From the NCBI GenBank assembly GCA_963833585.1, contig CAWHYF010000005.1:1116001-1180000 (forward strand): 64,000 nt of DNA. Direction: 5' to 3'. Numbering within the stretch: position 1 is the stretch's first letter; the number at the start of each line of letters is the position of its first letter. A program made the translations under genes and the position numbers. This DNA comes from Bog-756 sp963833585. Its GTDB lineage: Bacteria > Actinomycetota > Acidimicrobiia > Acidimicrobiales > RAAP-2. The notes beneath the pieces were generated by a model. The model ran no database searches. It had not been told where the DNA came from and was given only the letters and a program-made list of their open reading frames with translations. This document shows, in pieces, positions 15,219 through 24,865 of the stretch.

Positions 15219-16735
15219 CCCGACCCACACCGGTGACCGGGATCGACGCCCCCCCGGACCAGGTGGCCGACCATCTGGCTGGCGAACGGGTGGACGTGAA
15301 CGATGCCCTCCTCGAGCGACTGTCGGGCGCCTGCGCCTCGATCTCGGTCCTGGACGAGGACCGGGCCGAGTCCGGTCGGGACTGGTGGCCGCTGGCCATC
15401 GGGTGGGCCGTCGCCGGGCAGGTGCCGGCCCGGCCGGCGGTGGTGGCCAGACCCACCGACACCGGGCAGGTGGCCGCGGTCCTGGCCCTCTGTGACCAGG
15501 CCCGGGTGCCGGTCACCCCGGCGGGCGGGAGGAGCGGGGTGTGCGGCGCGTCGGTCCCGCTGTTCGGCGGGGTGGCCCTCGACCTCTGCGGCCTGGCCGG
15601 TCTCGGTGAGGTCGACACCGGATCGCTCGTCGCCGATCTCCGGGCCGGGACCTTCGGCCCGGAGGTGGAGTCGGGCCTGCGGAACGGCCACGGTGTCACC
15701 CTGGGCCACTGGCCCCAGTCCATGGATCTGTCCACCGTGGGCGGGTGGCTGGCGTGCCGGGGGGCCGGCCAGTACTCCAACCGGTACGGCAAGATCGAGG
15801 ACATGGTGCTCGGCCTCGAGGTGGTCCTGGCCGATGGGCGGGTGGTCCGGACCGGCGGGTGCGGCCCCCGGTCGGCCACCGGCCCCGACTTGACCCAGGT
15901 GTTCGTCGGCAGCGAAGGCACGCTCGGGGTGATCACCGAGGGCCGGTTCCGGGTCCGTCCGGTGCCCGAGGGCGAGGGGCGACGGGCGTTCGGCTTCGCC
16001 ACCTTTGGAGAAGGCCTCGACGCCTGCCGCCGCATCCTGCGGCGCGGGGCCACTCCCGCGGTGCTGCGCCTCTACGACGCCACCGAGTCGGGCCGCTCCT
16101 TCGATCGGCCCGACACCAACGTGCTGATCGTCCTGGACGAGGCCGATCCCGGCCTGGTGGAGGCCGGCCTGGTGGTGGTGGACGAGGAGTGCACCGGCAC
16201 CGACCAGCTGGACGTGGCGCTGGTCGACCGGTGGCTCGGGCACCGCAACGACGTCTCCGCCCTGGCGCCCCTCTGGCGCGGGGGCATCGTGGTGGACACC
16301 GTCGAGGTCTCGGCCCGGTGGCGGGCGCTGCCCGGCCTCTACCGGTCGGTCCTCGACGCGCTCGGCGGCGTCGACGGCACGCTGGTGGCCTCGTCCCACC
16401 AGTCCCACGCCTACCCCGACGGCGCCTGCCTGTACTTCACCTTTGCCGGTCGTCCGCCCGAGGAGCTGGCGGACGACTCCGTGGCCCGCTCCCAGTGGGT
16501 CGACCGGTACTACCGCCGGGCCTGGGACCGGGTCACCCAGGCCACCATGGACGCCGGAGGGGCCATCAGCCACCATCACGGCATCGGCCTCAACCGGGCC
16601 CGATTCCTCCCGGCCGCCCTCGGATCGGGCTTCGAGGTACTGGTCTCCCTCAAGAACGCCCTCGACCCCCACGGGATCCTCAATCCCGGCAAGCTCGGCC
16701 TGGTCGGCCCGTTCGGACCGGCGTCCTGGCCATGA
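15215..16735 (+). CDS. FAD-binding oxidoreductase, alkyl-DHAP synthase-like
   Basis: A 506-residue PCMH-type flavoprotein (VAO family). FAD-binding block TPAGGRSGVCGASVP and the SEGTLGVITEG segment lie in the N-terminal half. In the C-terminal half, RLYDATESGRSF, PDGACLYFTFAG and AISHHHGIGLNRARF resemble alkylglycerone-phosphate synthase rather than glycolate or D-lactate oxidase. The start is GTG 15215 in the GTGA overlap with glpD. Between glpD and glpK it could use dihydroxyacetone phosphate derivatives or another glycerol-related substrate. True ether-lipid synthesis would need an acyl-DHAP partner, which is not seen here. Confidence 0.85.
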   Translation: MTRPTPVTGIDAPPDQVADHLAGERVDVNDALLERLSGACASISVLDEDRAESGRDWWPLAIGWAVAGQVPARPAVVARPTDTGQVAAVLALCDQARVPVTPAGGRSGVCGASVPLFGGVALDLCGLAGLGEVDTGSLVADLRAGTFGPEVESGLRNGHGVTLGHWPQSMDLSTVGGWLACRGAGQYSNRYGKIEDMVLGLEVVLADGRVVRTGGCGPRSATGPDLTQVFVGSEGTLGVITEGRFRVRPVPEGEGRRAFGFATFGEGLDACRRILRRGATPAVLRLYDATESGRSFDRPDTNVLIVLDEADPGLVEAGLVVVDEECTGTDQLDVALVDRWLGHRNDVSALAPLWRGGIVVDTVEVSARWRALPGLYRSVLDALGGVDGTLVASSHQSHAYPDGACLYFTFAGRPPEELADDSVARSQWVDRYYRRAWDRVTQATMDAGGAISHHHGIGLNRARFLPAALGSGFEVLVSLKNALDPHGILNPGKLGLVGPFGPASWP

Positions 16736-18201
16736 GCGTGCTAGTGGTGGATGTCGGCACGTCGGGGGTGCGAGGGGCGGTCGTGCGCCCCGACGGGACC
16801 GTCGAGTGCATCCATCACATCCAGGTGCTGCCGGACACTCCGTTCCCCGGCCTGGTGGAGTTCGACGCCGCCGCCATGGCCGCCGCGGTGGTGGACGTGG
16901 CGTCGGCCTCCCTGGCGGAAGGGGGGCCGGTCGACGCCGTGGGCATCGCCAACCAGCGGGCCTCCACCATCGTGTGGGACCGGGCCTCCGGCGTCCCGGT
17001 GGGCCCGGGACTCGGCTGGCAGGACCTCCGGACGGTGGGAACCTGCCTGGAGCTCCAGGGCCAGGGCATCTGGGTGGCACCCAACGCCTCGGCCACCAAG
17101 GTGGCCGCCCTCTTGGACCAGGCCGATCCGGACCGGTCCCGGTCCGAGCGGGGCGAGCTGGCCTTCGGCACCGTCGACACCTGGGTGGCCTGGACCCTGT
17201 CGGGCGGTCTGCTGCACGTGACCGACGCCTCCAACGCCGGGGTGACCGGCCTGATCCGCGGCGACGGCACGGGGTGGAACCACCAGGTACTGGCGGCCCT
17301 TCGGATCCCTGAACCCCTCCTCCCGACCATCGTCGACTCGTCGGGGGAGATCGGACCGGCCGAGATCCTGGCGGGACGGCCGGTCATCGCCGGCCTGGCC
17401 GGCGACCAGCAGGCCTCCCTCATCGGCCAGGGCTGCACCCGACCGGGGCAGGCCAAGGCCACCTTCGGCACCGGCGGGATGCTCGACCAGTGCGTCGGGC
17501 GGGACCGGCCCCCCCAGGCGGCCCGGGGACCGGCGGGGACCATTCCCATCATCGCCTGGAGGCGGGGCGGGGAGATCACCTGGGGCGTCGAGGCCATCAT
17601 GCTGTCTGCCGGCACCTGCGTGGAATGGCTACGGGACGATCTCGGCATCATCGAGACCGCCGCCCACTCGGCCGAGGTGGCGTCCCGGTGTGGGGACACC
17701 GGCGACGTCTGGTTCGTCCCCGCCCTGCTCGGGCTGGGCACGCCGGTCTGGGACTTCGGGGCTCGCGGCACCTTCGTCGGTCTGACCCGGGGCAGCGGGC
17801 GGCCCGAACTGGTGCGGGCCGTGCTCGACGGGGTGGCGCACCGGGGCGCCGACCTGCTGGAGGCGGCCGAGTCCGACTCGGGGCTGCCGGTCGCCTCCTT
17901 GCGGGTCGACGGGGGCATGTCGGACAACCCGGTCTTCGTCCAGGCGCTGGCCGACGCCTGCGGCCGGAGCATCGAGATCGCCCCGGTGCTCGAGGCCACC
18001 ACCCTCGGCGCCGCCTATCTGGCCGGCATGACCACCGGGGCCTGGGCCGACGAGACCGAGGTGGCCGCGGCCTGGTCCCCCCGCCAGGTGGTGGACCCCC
18101 AGGTCTCCGACGAGCAACGCGCCGCCCGCCGGGCCCGCTGGCTCGACGCCCGGGGCCGATCCGAAGGCACCATTCCCGAGCTCTCCGCCCTTGAATTCTG
18201 A
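16732..18201 (+). CDS. glpK: FGGY-family kinase, probable glycerol kinase
   Basis: ATP-dependent sugar/polyol kinase of 489 residues. N-terminal phosphate loop VVDVGTSGVRGAVV, then IANQRASTIVWD, the central GLAGDQQASLIGQG and the C-terminal VDGGMSDNPVFVQALAD signatures are seen. Context with glpD makes glycerol the likely substrate, converting it to glycerol-3-phosphate. The start overlaps the previous stop (ATGA). It ends the three-gene operon. Confidence 0.88.
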   Translation: MSVLVVDVGTSGVRGAVVRPDGTVECIHHIQVLPDTPFPGLVEFDAAAMAAAVVDVASASLAEGGPVDAVGIANQRASTIVWDRASGVPVGPGLGWQDLRTVGTCLELQGQGIWVAPNASATKVAALLDQADPDRSRSERGELAFGTVDTWVAWTLSGGLLHVTDASNAGVTGLIRGDGTGWNHQVLAALRIPEPLLPTIVDSSGEIGPAEILAGRPVIAGLAGDQQASLIGQGCTRPGQAKATFGTGGMLDQCVGRDRPPQAARGPAGTIPIIAWRRGGEITWGVEAIMLSAGTCVEWLRDDLGIIETAAHSAEVASRCGDTGDVWFVPALLGLGTPVWDFGARGTFVGLTRGSGRPELVRAVLDGVAHRGADLLEAAESDSGLPVASLRVDGGMSDNPVFVQALADACGRSIEIAPVLEATTLGAAYLAGMTTGAWADETEVAAAWSPRQVVDPQVSDEQRAARRARWLDARGRSEGTIPELSALEF

Positions 18202-18257
18202 GTCCGCCGCGCCACGCCGCCGGTCCGTCCGGGGAGCCAGCTCCCCGAGCGGGTCCA

Positions 18258-18287
18258 TTGATGAGTCACCCAGGAAACGCCTAGGGT
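18258..18287 (+). promoter_or_regulatory. Candidate promoter for the MoxR operon
   Basis: TTGATG at 18258 and TAGGGT at 18282 are separated by 18 bp, about 70 bp upstream of the MoxR start at 18355. It is the best -35/-10 pair in this gap, but GC-rich actinobacterial promoters are loose, so this is only a candidate. Confidence 0.3.
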
Positions 18288-18354
18288 GGGTGGGTAACCA
18301 CGCTCGGCAGTGACGTCGCTGGGACGCGCCGATGCCGGGGAAGCAGGGGACACC

Positions 18355-19365
18355 ATGAGTACGGGCATCGAGGCAGTGGGGGCCGAGCCGATGGTCCCCG
18401 TCCCGGGGTCCTCTCCACCGGGCGACCCCCAAGCCGCCATCGACGAGGCGGTGACCACGGCCCGTTCGCTCCACCACTCCCTGTCGCAAGTCCTCCTCGG
18501 GACCCCGCGAGCCGTGACCATCGCGGTGGTGGCGGCCATGTCCGGCAACCACCTGCTCATCGAAGACGTTCCGGGTGTGGGCAAGACCGTGCTGGCCCGG
18601 GCACTGGCCACGGCGCTCGGGGTGCAGCTGGCCCGGGTCCAGGGCCACCCCGACCTCCTGCCCTCCGACGTGACCGGGGTCACGGTGTTCTCGCCCGACA
18701 CCCAGACCTGGGACTTCCGGCCCGGGCCGGTCTTCGGACACGTGGTCCTCCTCGACGAGCTCAACCGGACCCCGCCCCGCACCCAGTCGGCGCTCCTCGA
18801 AGCCATGGAGGAACAGCAGGTGTCCCTCGACGGCGACTCGTGGCCCCTCCCCCGGCCCCACCTGGTCATCGGGACGCAGAACCCCGTCGGGCAGCTCGGC
18901 ACCTACCCCCTGGTCGAGAGCCAGCTGGACCGCTTCGGGCTGTCCACCACGATTGGCTACCCCGACGCCGAGATCGAGACCCAGCTGGTCCTCCACAGCG
19001 GGGGCCGGTATGCCCTCGACAGCCTCGCACCGGTATCGGACCCCATCCGGTGGAAGCGGGCCATCGCCGCCACCGCCTCGGTGCGCGTGGTGACGGCGGT
19101 GGCCGAGTACGCCGTCGCCCTGGTCCGGGCGACCCGAACCGCGGGGACGGTCCGGCTGGGGGCCAGTCCCCGGGCCGCCATCTCCCTCATCCGCTCGGCC
19201 CAGGCCTATGCGGTGCTCACCGGCAGGGGCTACGTGACCCCCCAGGACGTCCAGGCGGTGACCGTGGCCTGCCTGGCCCACCGGTTGATCGCCGAGGGGA
19301 GCGGCGGGGACGGCCCGGCCCTGGTCGGTCGGATCCTCGCGGACACACCCGTCCCCCCGACGTGA
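18355..19365 (+). CDS. MoxR-family AAA+ ATPase
   Basis: AAA+ ATPase of 336 residues thought to act as a chaperone for cofactor insertion or complex maturation. Walker A is EDVPGVGKTVLA, Walker B VVLLDELNRTPP, sensor 1 IGTQNPVGQLGTYPL. ATG 18355 follows AGCAGGGGA. It is the first gene of the standard MoxR-DUF58-transglutaminase operon and overlaps DUF58 by 4 bases. Confidence 0.95.
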   Translation: MSTGIEAVGAEPMVPVPGSSPPGDPQAAIDEAVTTARSLHHSLSQVLLGTPRAVTIAVVAAMSGNHLLIEDVPGVGKTVLARALATALGVQLARVQGHPDLLPSDVTGVTVFSPDTQTWDFRPGPVFGHVVLLDELNRTPPRTQSALLEAMEEQQVSLDGDSWPLPRPHLVIGTQNPVGQLGTYPLVESQLDRFGLSTTIGYPDAEIETQLVLHSGGRYALDSLAPVSDPIRWKRAIAATASVRVVTAVAEYAVALVRATRTAGTVRLGASPRAAISLIRSAQAYAVLTGRGYVTPQDVQAVTVACLAHRLIAEGSGGDGPALVGRILADTPVPPT

Positions 19366-20534
19366 CCCGAACGGACCCGGAACGGTCGGCGGCGGGCTGG
19401 CGCGGGTTCTCCACGGCGGTCGCCGGCATCGTGGCCGGCGTGGGTGGCGTGGTGCTGGTCCGGACCTTCTTCGGCCCCCATGTGGTGCTGGCGGGAGCCC
19501 TGGTGGGCGTGGTGGCCCTGAGTGCCGGCATGGCGCTCTCCTGGGGCGCCGGGGGGCGCCGGGACCGGCGGCGGCGGTCAGCCGCGCTGACGCCGGGGGG
19601 CCGGCGGCTACGGAGCCGGGTCCATCCGGTGGCCTGGCCCGCTCCGGTGGCCGGGAGCCTGGTCGCCGTCCTGGCCTGGGGCGGCGTGGCCCACTCGAGC
19701 GGGTCGGGGTGGGTCCAGGCGGTCGGTGCCCTGCTGGCCGCGGTCCTGTTCACCGGGCTGATGGCTCCGCTCTTCCCCACCCGTCGGGCCCGGGTGGTGT
19801 GCACCTCGGTGCCCTCGGACAGCGAGGCCGGTCGGCCGGTGGAGCTCACCCTGACGGCCAATGGTCCGATCCGGATCCGGCCGCGCTACCCGGTCGGACC
19901 GGTCACCGGCGCCAAGGGACCGACCCGAGGATCCAGGGAGGTGATGACCACGATCACCCCGGACCGACGCGGCGTGGTGGAGGCGATCGCCCTCGAGGTG
20001 GCCTCCTGTGCCCCGTTCGGCCTGCTGTGGTGGGCGAAGGAGATCGAGGTGCCCCTGCCCCGGCCCCTGCACGTGGCGCCACGGCTCGGGACGCCGGGGC
20101 CGTCCGACTCGCGGCCCGACGACTCAGTCGGTGAGTCGCCGTGGCGGACTCCGTCCGGGGCCGGCGAGCCCCGGGGGGTGCGACCGTTCCAGACCGGGGA
20201 CTCGAGGCGGTCGGTCCACTGGCCGGCCACCTCCCACGTCGGAGTGCTCATGGTCCGGGAGCGAGAGCGTCAGACCGAGGAGTCGGTGGTGGTCGAGGTG
20301 ACCTTGCCCGCCGACCCGGTCGAGGCGGAGGCAGCGTCGGAGCGGGTGATGGGGGTGGTGTCCAGATACCTGGCCCGAGGCCAACCCGTTGTGCTCGCCA
20401 CCCTCGAAGCCGATGGCCGCCACGTGCGGATGGTGCGGGACCGGGTCGACCTCGGCCGACGTCTGGCCCGGGCCGTCGCCGGGCCGCCCCCACCGGTGGA
20501 CGACGTCCCCGGCAGCCGGCGGGGCCGGCGGTGA
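19362..20534 (+). CDS. DUF58 domain membrane protein
   Basis: A 390-residue protein with two or more N-terminal hydrophobic segments (about residues 20-60 and 85-115), an extracellular-type beta domain, and the DUF58 motif GVRPFQTGDSRRSVHWPA near residue 280. Function is unknown; the family is partnered with MoxR ATPases and transglutaminase-like proteins, as here. The GTG start at 19362 lies in the GTGA overlap with the MoxR gene. Confidence 0.92.
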   Translation: MTRTDPERSAAGWRGFSTAVAGIVAGVGGVVLVRTFFGPHVVLAGALVGVVALSAGMALSWGAGGRRDRRRRSAALTPGGRRLRSRVHPVAWPAPVAGSLVAVLAWGGVAHSSGSGWVQAVGALLAAVLFTGLMAPLFPTRRARVVCTSVPSDSEAGRPVELTLTANGPIRIRPRYPVGPVTGAKGPTRGSREVMTTITPDRRGVVEAIALEVASCAPFGLLWWAKEIEVPLPRPLHVAPRLGTPGPSDSRPDDSVGESPWRTPSGAGEPRGVRPFQTGDSRRSVHWPATSHVGVLMVRERERQTEESVVVEVTLPADPVEAEAASERVMGVVSRYLARGQPVVLATLEADGRHVRMVRDRVDLGRRLARAVAGPPPPVDDVPGSRRGRR

Positions 20535-22719
20535 CCCTCTGGCAACGGGTCGTCCAGGCCAACCGGCCGGGACCCCCCGAGCACTCCGTCCCGTTCCGGG
20601 TGGCCTCGGCCGCCACCGTGATCATCGCCATCGGGGCCTGCTGGAGCCAGGGGGAGCTCGAGCGCGGCCGTGGCCGTCTTCGGGATCGCCGCCACCGCGG
20701 GGGGCAACGCGCTCGGCCTACTGGCGACGAGAGCGGCCGTGGCCGGCGGTCAAGCCCATCCTCGCCGTGTGCGCGGTCGGCGGGTTCGTCTGGTTCATCA
20801 CCACGGTCAGCCACAACGCCACCCCCGGTGACATCTCGACGGTCGAGGGACCTCTGGCCGTCCTCTTCGCCTGGGTGCTGTGCACCCACGCCTTCGATGT
20901 CCCGGCCCGACGCGACGTGGCCTATTCGCTGGCCGGTTCAGCCGCCCTGATGGCCGTGGCGGCGGCCCAGTCGGTCGACCTGACCCTGGGGATCTACGTG
21001 GTGGCGTGGCTCGCCTGTGGCGTGTGGGGCCTGGTGGCCATGTGGCAGTCCATGGCCGGGGCCCGGGGGGTGCCGTGGGCCACCCTCGGCGCCACCGGGT
21101 TGGTGGCGGCGGTGGTGGCCGTACTCCTGGTCTCCTTCCTCCCGGCTCCCAAGGTGTCGGCCTCGTTGATCTTCCCCTCCTCCGCCGCCAACTCGTCGCC
21201 GGTGGACTCCCCGAGCAACCTCACCGACGGGTCGGCCTCCCTCCCTGCCCACGCCGCCAGCTCCTCCGGGCGCACCGGGGTCGGGGGGTTCCTCGGCTTC
21301 GCCAACTCCCTGGACACCGGCGCCCGGGCCTCGCTGGGCAACGAGGTGGTGCTCCGGGTCCGGGCCAGCCGACCCAACTTCTGGGTGGGCCAGACCTACG
21401 ACTACTGGAACGGCCAGAGCTGGCTCCAGGCCCAGAACCCCGCCAGCGGCCCACACCTGGCCAGACTGGACTTCGGATCACCCTTCGAGATCCCCCTCCA
21501 GTCCGACCAGCAAGCCCCGTTGGCCGTCGGGGCCGCCGACATCCAGACCTTCTACCTGGCCCAGTCCGGCCCGAACCTCGTGTTCCACGCCGACAACGCA
21601 CAGCGGGTCTACATCCAGTCGCGCTCGCTCTTCCTGACCGGCGACGGGACCATCGTGTCGACCAGCTCGATGGGTGCGGGAACCGTCTACACGGTGGTCT
21701 CCGACGACATCAGCGCCACCCCCGAACAGCTGCGGCAGGCCACCCTGCCCCAGCCCGGCAGCCCGCTGCCCCACTCCGCCACCCTCTCCAACTCCGACCG
21801 GGAGCGGTACCTCCAGCTGCCCCACGCCTACCCCAGGGTGGCGGGCCTGGCCCGGCAGATCACCGGCAGGATCGGTGCCGCCGGCGATCCCGACCCCCAC
21901 ACCTACGACAAGGTCGAGGCCCTCGAGTCCTGGATGTCCACCCACGTCCGCTACACCACCGACATCCCGCCCCTGGCTCCGGGCGCCGACGCCGTGACCA
22001 GCTTCCTGTTCGGGAGCCGCCAGGGCTTCTGCGAGCAGATCTCCACCGCCACCGTGGTGATGCTCCGGTCGCTGGGCATCCCGGCGCGGGAGACGGTGGG
22101 CTACGTGCCCGGCTCGTACAACCCGATCACCGACCTCTACGACGTCCAGGCCAAGGACGCTCACGCCTGGGTGCAGGTGTGGTTCCCGGGCTACGGCTGG
22201 CAGAACTTCGATCCCACGGCCGTGGTCCCGCTGGCCAACCCCTCGCCGGGGTCGGTGCTGGCCCACAGCGCCGGCCACCTGCTGGCCCACCTGCCCTGGG
22301 TCCCGATCGGCCTGGCGGCCACGGCGGTGACCGTGGTCCTGATCGTCCGCCGCCGGCGTCGCCTGCGCCCCCCGACCTGGGCCCACCAGGTGGCCGCCGA
22401 CCTCGAACGGGGCGGCGCCCGTCGGGGCCTGCGACGGCGTGCGGACGAGACCCTCTCGGCCTACGGCGACCGCCTGGCCGTCGCGGAACCGGCCGCGGCC
22501 GACGGGCTGTCCTTCGCCTCCACCCTGGTGGAGCGGTCCACCTACGGCGGGATCGAGCCCGCCGCCGACCAGATCGCCACGGCCCTGGGGTTCACCCGGC
22601 GGTTCGCCTCCCACGGTCGGCGGGGCCGCTCGGGCGGGCCCGGCAACCGGCCGGCTCAGGAACGGGTCAGCGCCAGGGCCTCGTCGAACGAGGCTCCGGC
22701 GGCCAGTAGCGGCCGGTAG
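20531..22719 (+). CDS. Transglutaminase-like membrane protein (TgpA/DUF3488 type), two apparent +1 frameshifts
   Basis: Third gene of the MoxR operon. The GTG start at 20531 overlaps the DUF58 stop and gives a membrane N-terminus ending in GACWSQGEL. The protein then continues one base on (AAVAVFGIAATAGGNALG, from about 20661) and again one base on (YWRRERPWPAVKPILA, from 20719) to the stop at 22719. Extra bases near 20660 and 20718 explain both shifts. The rest is intact: several membrane spans, then the transglutaminase core with catalytic Cys (RQGFCEQ), His (DAHAWVQ) and Asp (FDPTA), a last membrane span and a DUF4129-like tail. Either sequencing indels or a recent pseudogene. Its end overlaps the convergent flavoprotein by 64 bp. 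Confidence 0.85.
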
Positions 22720-23891
22720 GCCATGAGTTGCCGGGGCCGGCTGAAGGCCAGGGCGGCCCGCAGCTTGTCGCCGCGCCGGTACAGGGCCACCAGCTTGCGG
22801 GCCTCCACCGAGCCCTCCACCACCACCACCTCGTCCTCGGGGCCGGGCAACCCGATCATCTGGATCTTGGTCGAGTACTGATCGGACCAGAAGAACGGGA
22901 CGGGGTCGTACGCCGCCGAGGCCGCCGACCCCGACAGGAGGTTGCGGGCCGCGGCGGCCCCGCCCTCGGCGGCGTTGGTCCAGTGCTCCACCCGAAGCTG
23001 GTCGCCGAGTCCGCGATGGGTCCACCGGGCCACGTCCCCCGCCGCCACCACGCGGTCGGCGGCGAACAGGGTCTCGCTGCAGACCACACCGTCCTCGAGC
23101 GTGAGACCCGAGTCCTCCAGCCAGCCGACCGAGGGCGACACGCCGATCCCCACCACCACCACGTCGGCCTCGAGATCGGATCCGTCGGCCAGGTGGACCA
23201 CCACCGGCGTCCCACCGGCGGTGCCGGAGGACAACCGGTCCACGCCCACCCCGGTCCGCACGTCCACCCCCTCGGCCCGGTGCAGGGCGGCACAGGCGGC
23301 CCCCATCTCCTCGCCCAGGACCCGGCCCAAGGGGGTGGGCAGCGCCTCGACCACGGTGACCTCGGCACCCAGGCCCCGGCAGGTGGCGGCCACCTCGGAC
23401 CCGATGAACCCGGCCCCGATGACCACCACCCTCGGCCGGTCCCCGGCGGAAGCCAGGTCGCGGCGGATGGCCATGCAGTCGTCGAGGGTGCGGAGGGTGT
23501 GCACCCCGGGGAGCCCTTCGGTGCCGGGCAGGGCACGGGCGGCGGCGCCGGTGGCCACGATCAGGCCGTCGTAGCGCAGCTCGGACCCGTCGCTGTGGGC
23601 CACCGTCCGGGCGTCGAGGTCGAGGGCGGTGGCGGCCCGGCCCAACCGGAATTCCAGTCCCAGGGTGTCGAGGACGTCCGGCGCGTGATGGTGGATGCGG
23701 GCCACGTCCCAGGTGCCGGCCATCAGCTGCTTGGACAGTGGCGGACGGTCGTAGGGGGCGTGGATCTCGTCCCCCACGATGATCACCGGGCCCGCATGTC
23801 CCTCGTGCCGGATCTCCTCAGCAGCCCGGAGGCCGGCCAAGGAGGCTCCGACCACGACGACGGTGGCATCAGGGGTGAGGGCGTCACTCAT
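22656..23891 (-). CDS. FAD-dependent ferredoxin-reductase-type oxidoreductase
   Basis: A 411-residue pyridine nucleotide-disulfide-fold reductase. The FAD motif is VVVGASLAGLRAAEEIR, PYDRPPLSKQ follows, the NAD motif is VIGAGFIGSEVAATCRG, and VVAAGDVARW lies before a C-terminal reductase domain. It resembles reductases that pass electrons from NADH to a ferredoxin serving a Rieske or P450 oxygenase. No such partner is adjacent. ATG 23891; the 3' end overlaps the convergent transglutaminase gene. Confidence 0.93.
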   Translation of the reverse strand: MSDALTPDATVVVVGASLAGLRAAEEIRHEGHAGPVIIVGDEIHAPYDRPPLSKQLMAGTWDVARIHHHAPDVLDTLGLEFRLGRAATALDLDARTVAHSDGSELRYDGLIVATGAAARALPGTEGLPGVHTLRTLDDCMAIRRDLASAGDRPRVVVIGAGFIGSEVAATCRGLGAEVTVVEALPTPLGRVLGEEMGAACAALHRAEGVDVRTGVGVDRLSSGTAGGTPVVVHLADGSDLEADVVVVGIGVSPSVGWLEDSGLTLEDGVVCSETLFAADRVVAAGDVARWTHRGLGDQLRVEHWTNAAEGGAAAARNLLSGSAASAAYDPVPFFWSDQYSTKIQMIGLPGPEDEVVVVEGSVEARKLVALYRRGDKLRAALAFSRPRQLMAYRPLLAAGASFDEALALTRS

Positions 23892-24000
23892 GGCCCGTCA
23901 TCGTAGGCTCCGGGGTCGGAGCGGTTCTGGGCTCTCCCCCACCCGGCGGGCCTCCCGGCCGCACCGTGGCGGGCGGAGGGGCGCCGATCGGGCCGGTCGA

Positions 24001-24741
24001 TCATCCGCCGAACATGGTCATCCACTGCTCGGGGGTGCGCAGGCGGAACACGTAGTTGCGGGCCCGGGTGTCCCCCATGGTGGCCGAGGGTTCGGGCGAG
24101 TAGAGGTGACCGGGATACAGCACGGTGTCGTCCGGCACGTGGGCCAGGCGGGTGGTGAGCGACTCGTACATCGCCTCGGGGTCGCCCCCGGGCAGGTCGG
24201 TCCGGCCGCACCCCTCGAGGAACAGGGTGTCACCGGCAACCAGCCGGCCGTCGACCAGGAAGCACTGGCTGCCGGGGGTGTGCCCCGGGGTGTGGACCAG
24301 GGTGATCGGGATCTCGCCCACCTGGACCACGTCCCCGCTGTGGTGGGTGGCCAGGTCCCCGCTCCCGACCCCGGTGGCCCGCACCATCCAGGGGGCCTCG
24401 TCGGCCTGTACGTGGATCGGGACCGGCTGGACCTCGAGGAGCCGGGTCACCCCCTCGATGCCCCACCCCATCATGTCGCCGCCCACGTGGTCCGGATGGA
24501 AGTGGGTGGCCAGGGCCCCGACGCAGGTCAGGCCGTCGGCCTGGACCATCGCCAACAGTTCGTCGATGCCGTAGGCCGGGTCGATGACGACGGCCTCCCC
24601 GGTCACCCGGTCGCCCACCAGGTAGACGAAGTTGACCATCTGCCGGGCCACCTGGTCGTCGACGGCGAAGTCCCGGCCGGCCAGCAGCTGGCGGAAGTAC
24701 AGGCGGTCCTGGTCGGAGGGTGGCTCGATGGTCGGGGTCAC
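24001..24741 (-). CDS. Metallo-beta-lactamase-fold hydrolase (glyoxalase II / persulfide dioxygenase type)
   Basis: A 246-residue MBL-fold enzyme with an intact metal site: THFHPDHVGG, HTPGHTPGSQC, GDTLFLEGCGRTD and a late PGH in LYPGHLYS. It would hydrolyse a thioester or oxidise a persulfide; the family cannot be split further by eye. The start is GTG 24741 with GTGGAG just upstream; a long upstream open frame runs into the divergent ligase gene and is an artefact. No partner gene is close. Confidence 0.9.
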   Translation of the reverse strand: MTPTIEPPSDQDRLYFRQLLAGRDFAVDDQVARQMVNFVYLVGDRVTGEAVVIDPAYGIDELLAMVQADGLTCVGALATHFHPDHVGGDMMGWGIEGVTRLLEVQPVPIHVQADEAPWMVRATGVGSGDLATHHSGDVVQVGEIPITLVHTPGHTPGSQCFLVDGRLVAGDTLFLEGCGRTDLPGGDPEAMYESLTTRLAHVPDDTVLYPGHLYSPEPSATMGDTRARNYVFRLRTPEQWMTMFGG

Positions 24742-24865
24742 GAGCTCCACTCTACGGGCGGTGGTGCCGACCCCACCGCCGAGCGGGCGCCCCCCGGGCC
24801 GGGGGACCCCGGATCGGTCGGAGTAGCATCGGTCGACCGGATCTGGGCGGCACGAAGGGGGAACC

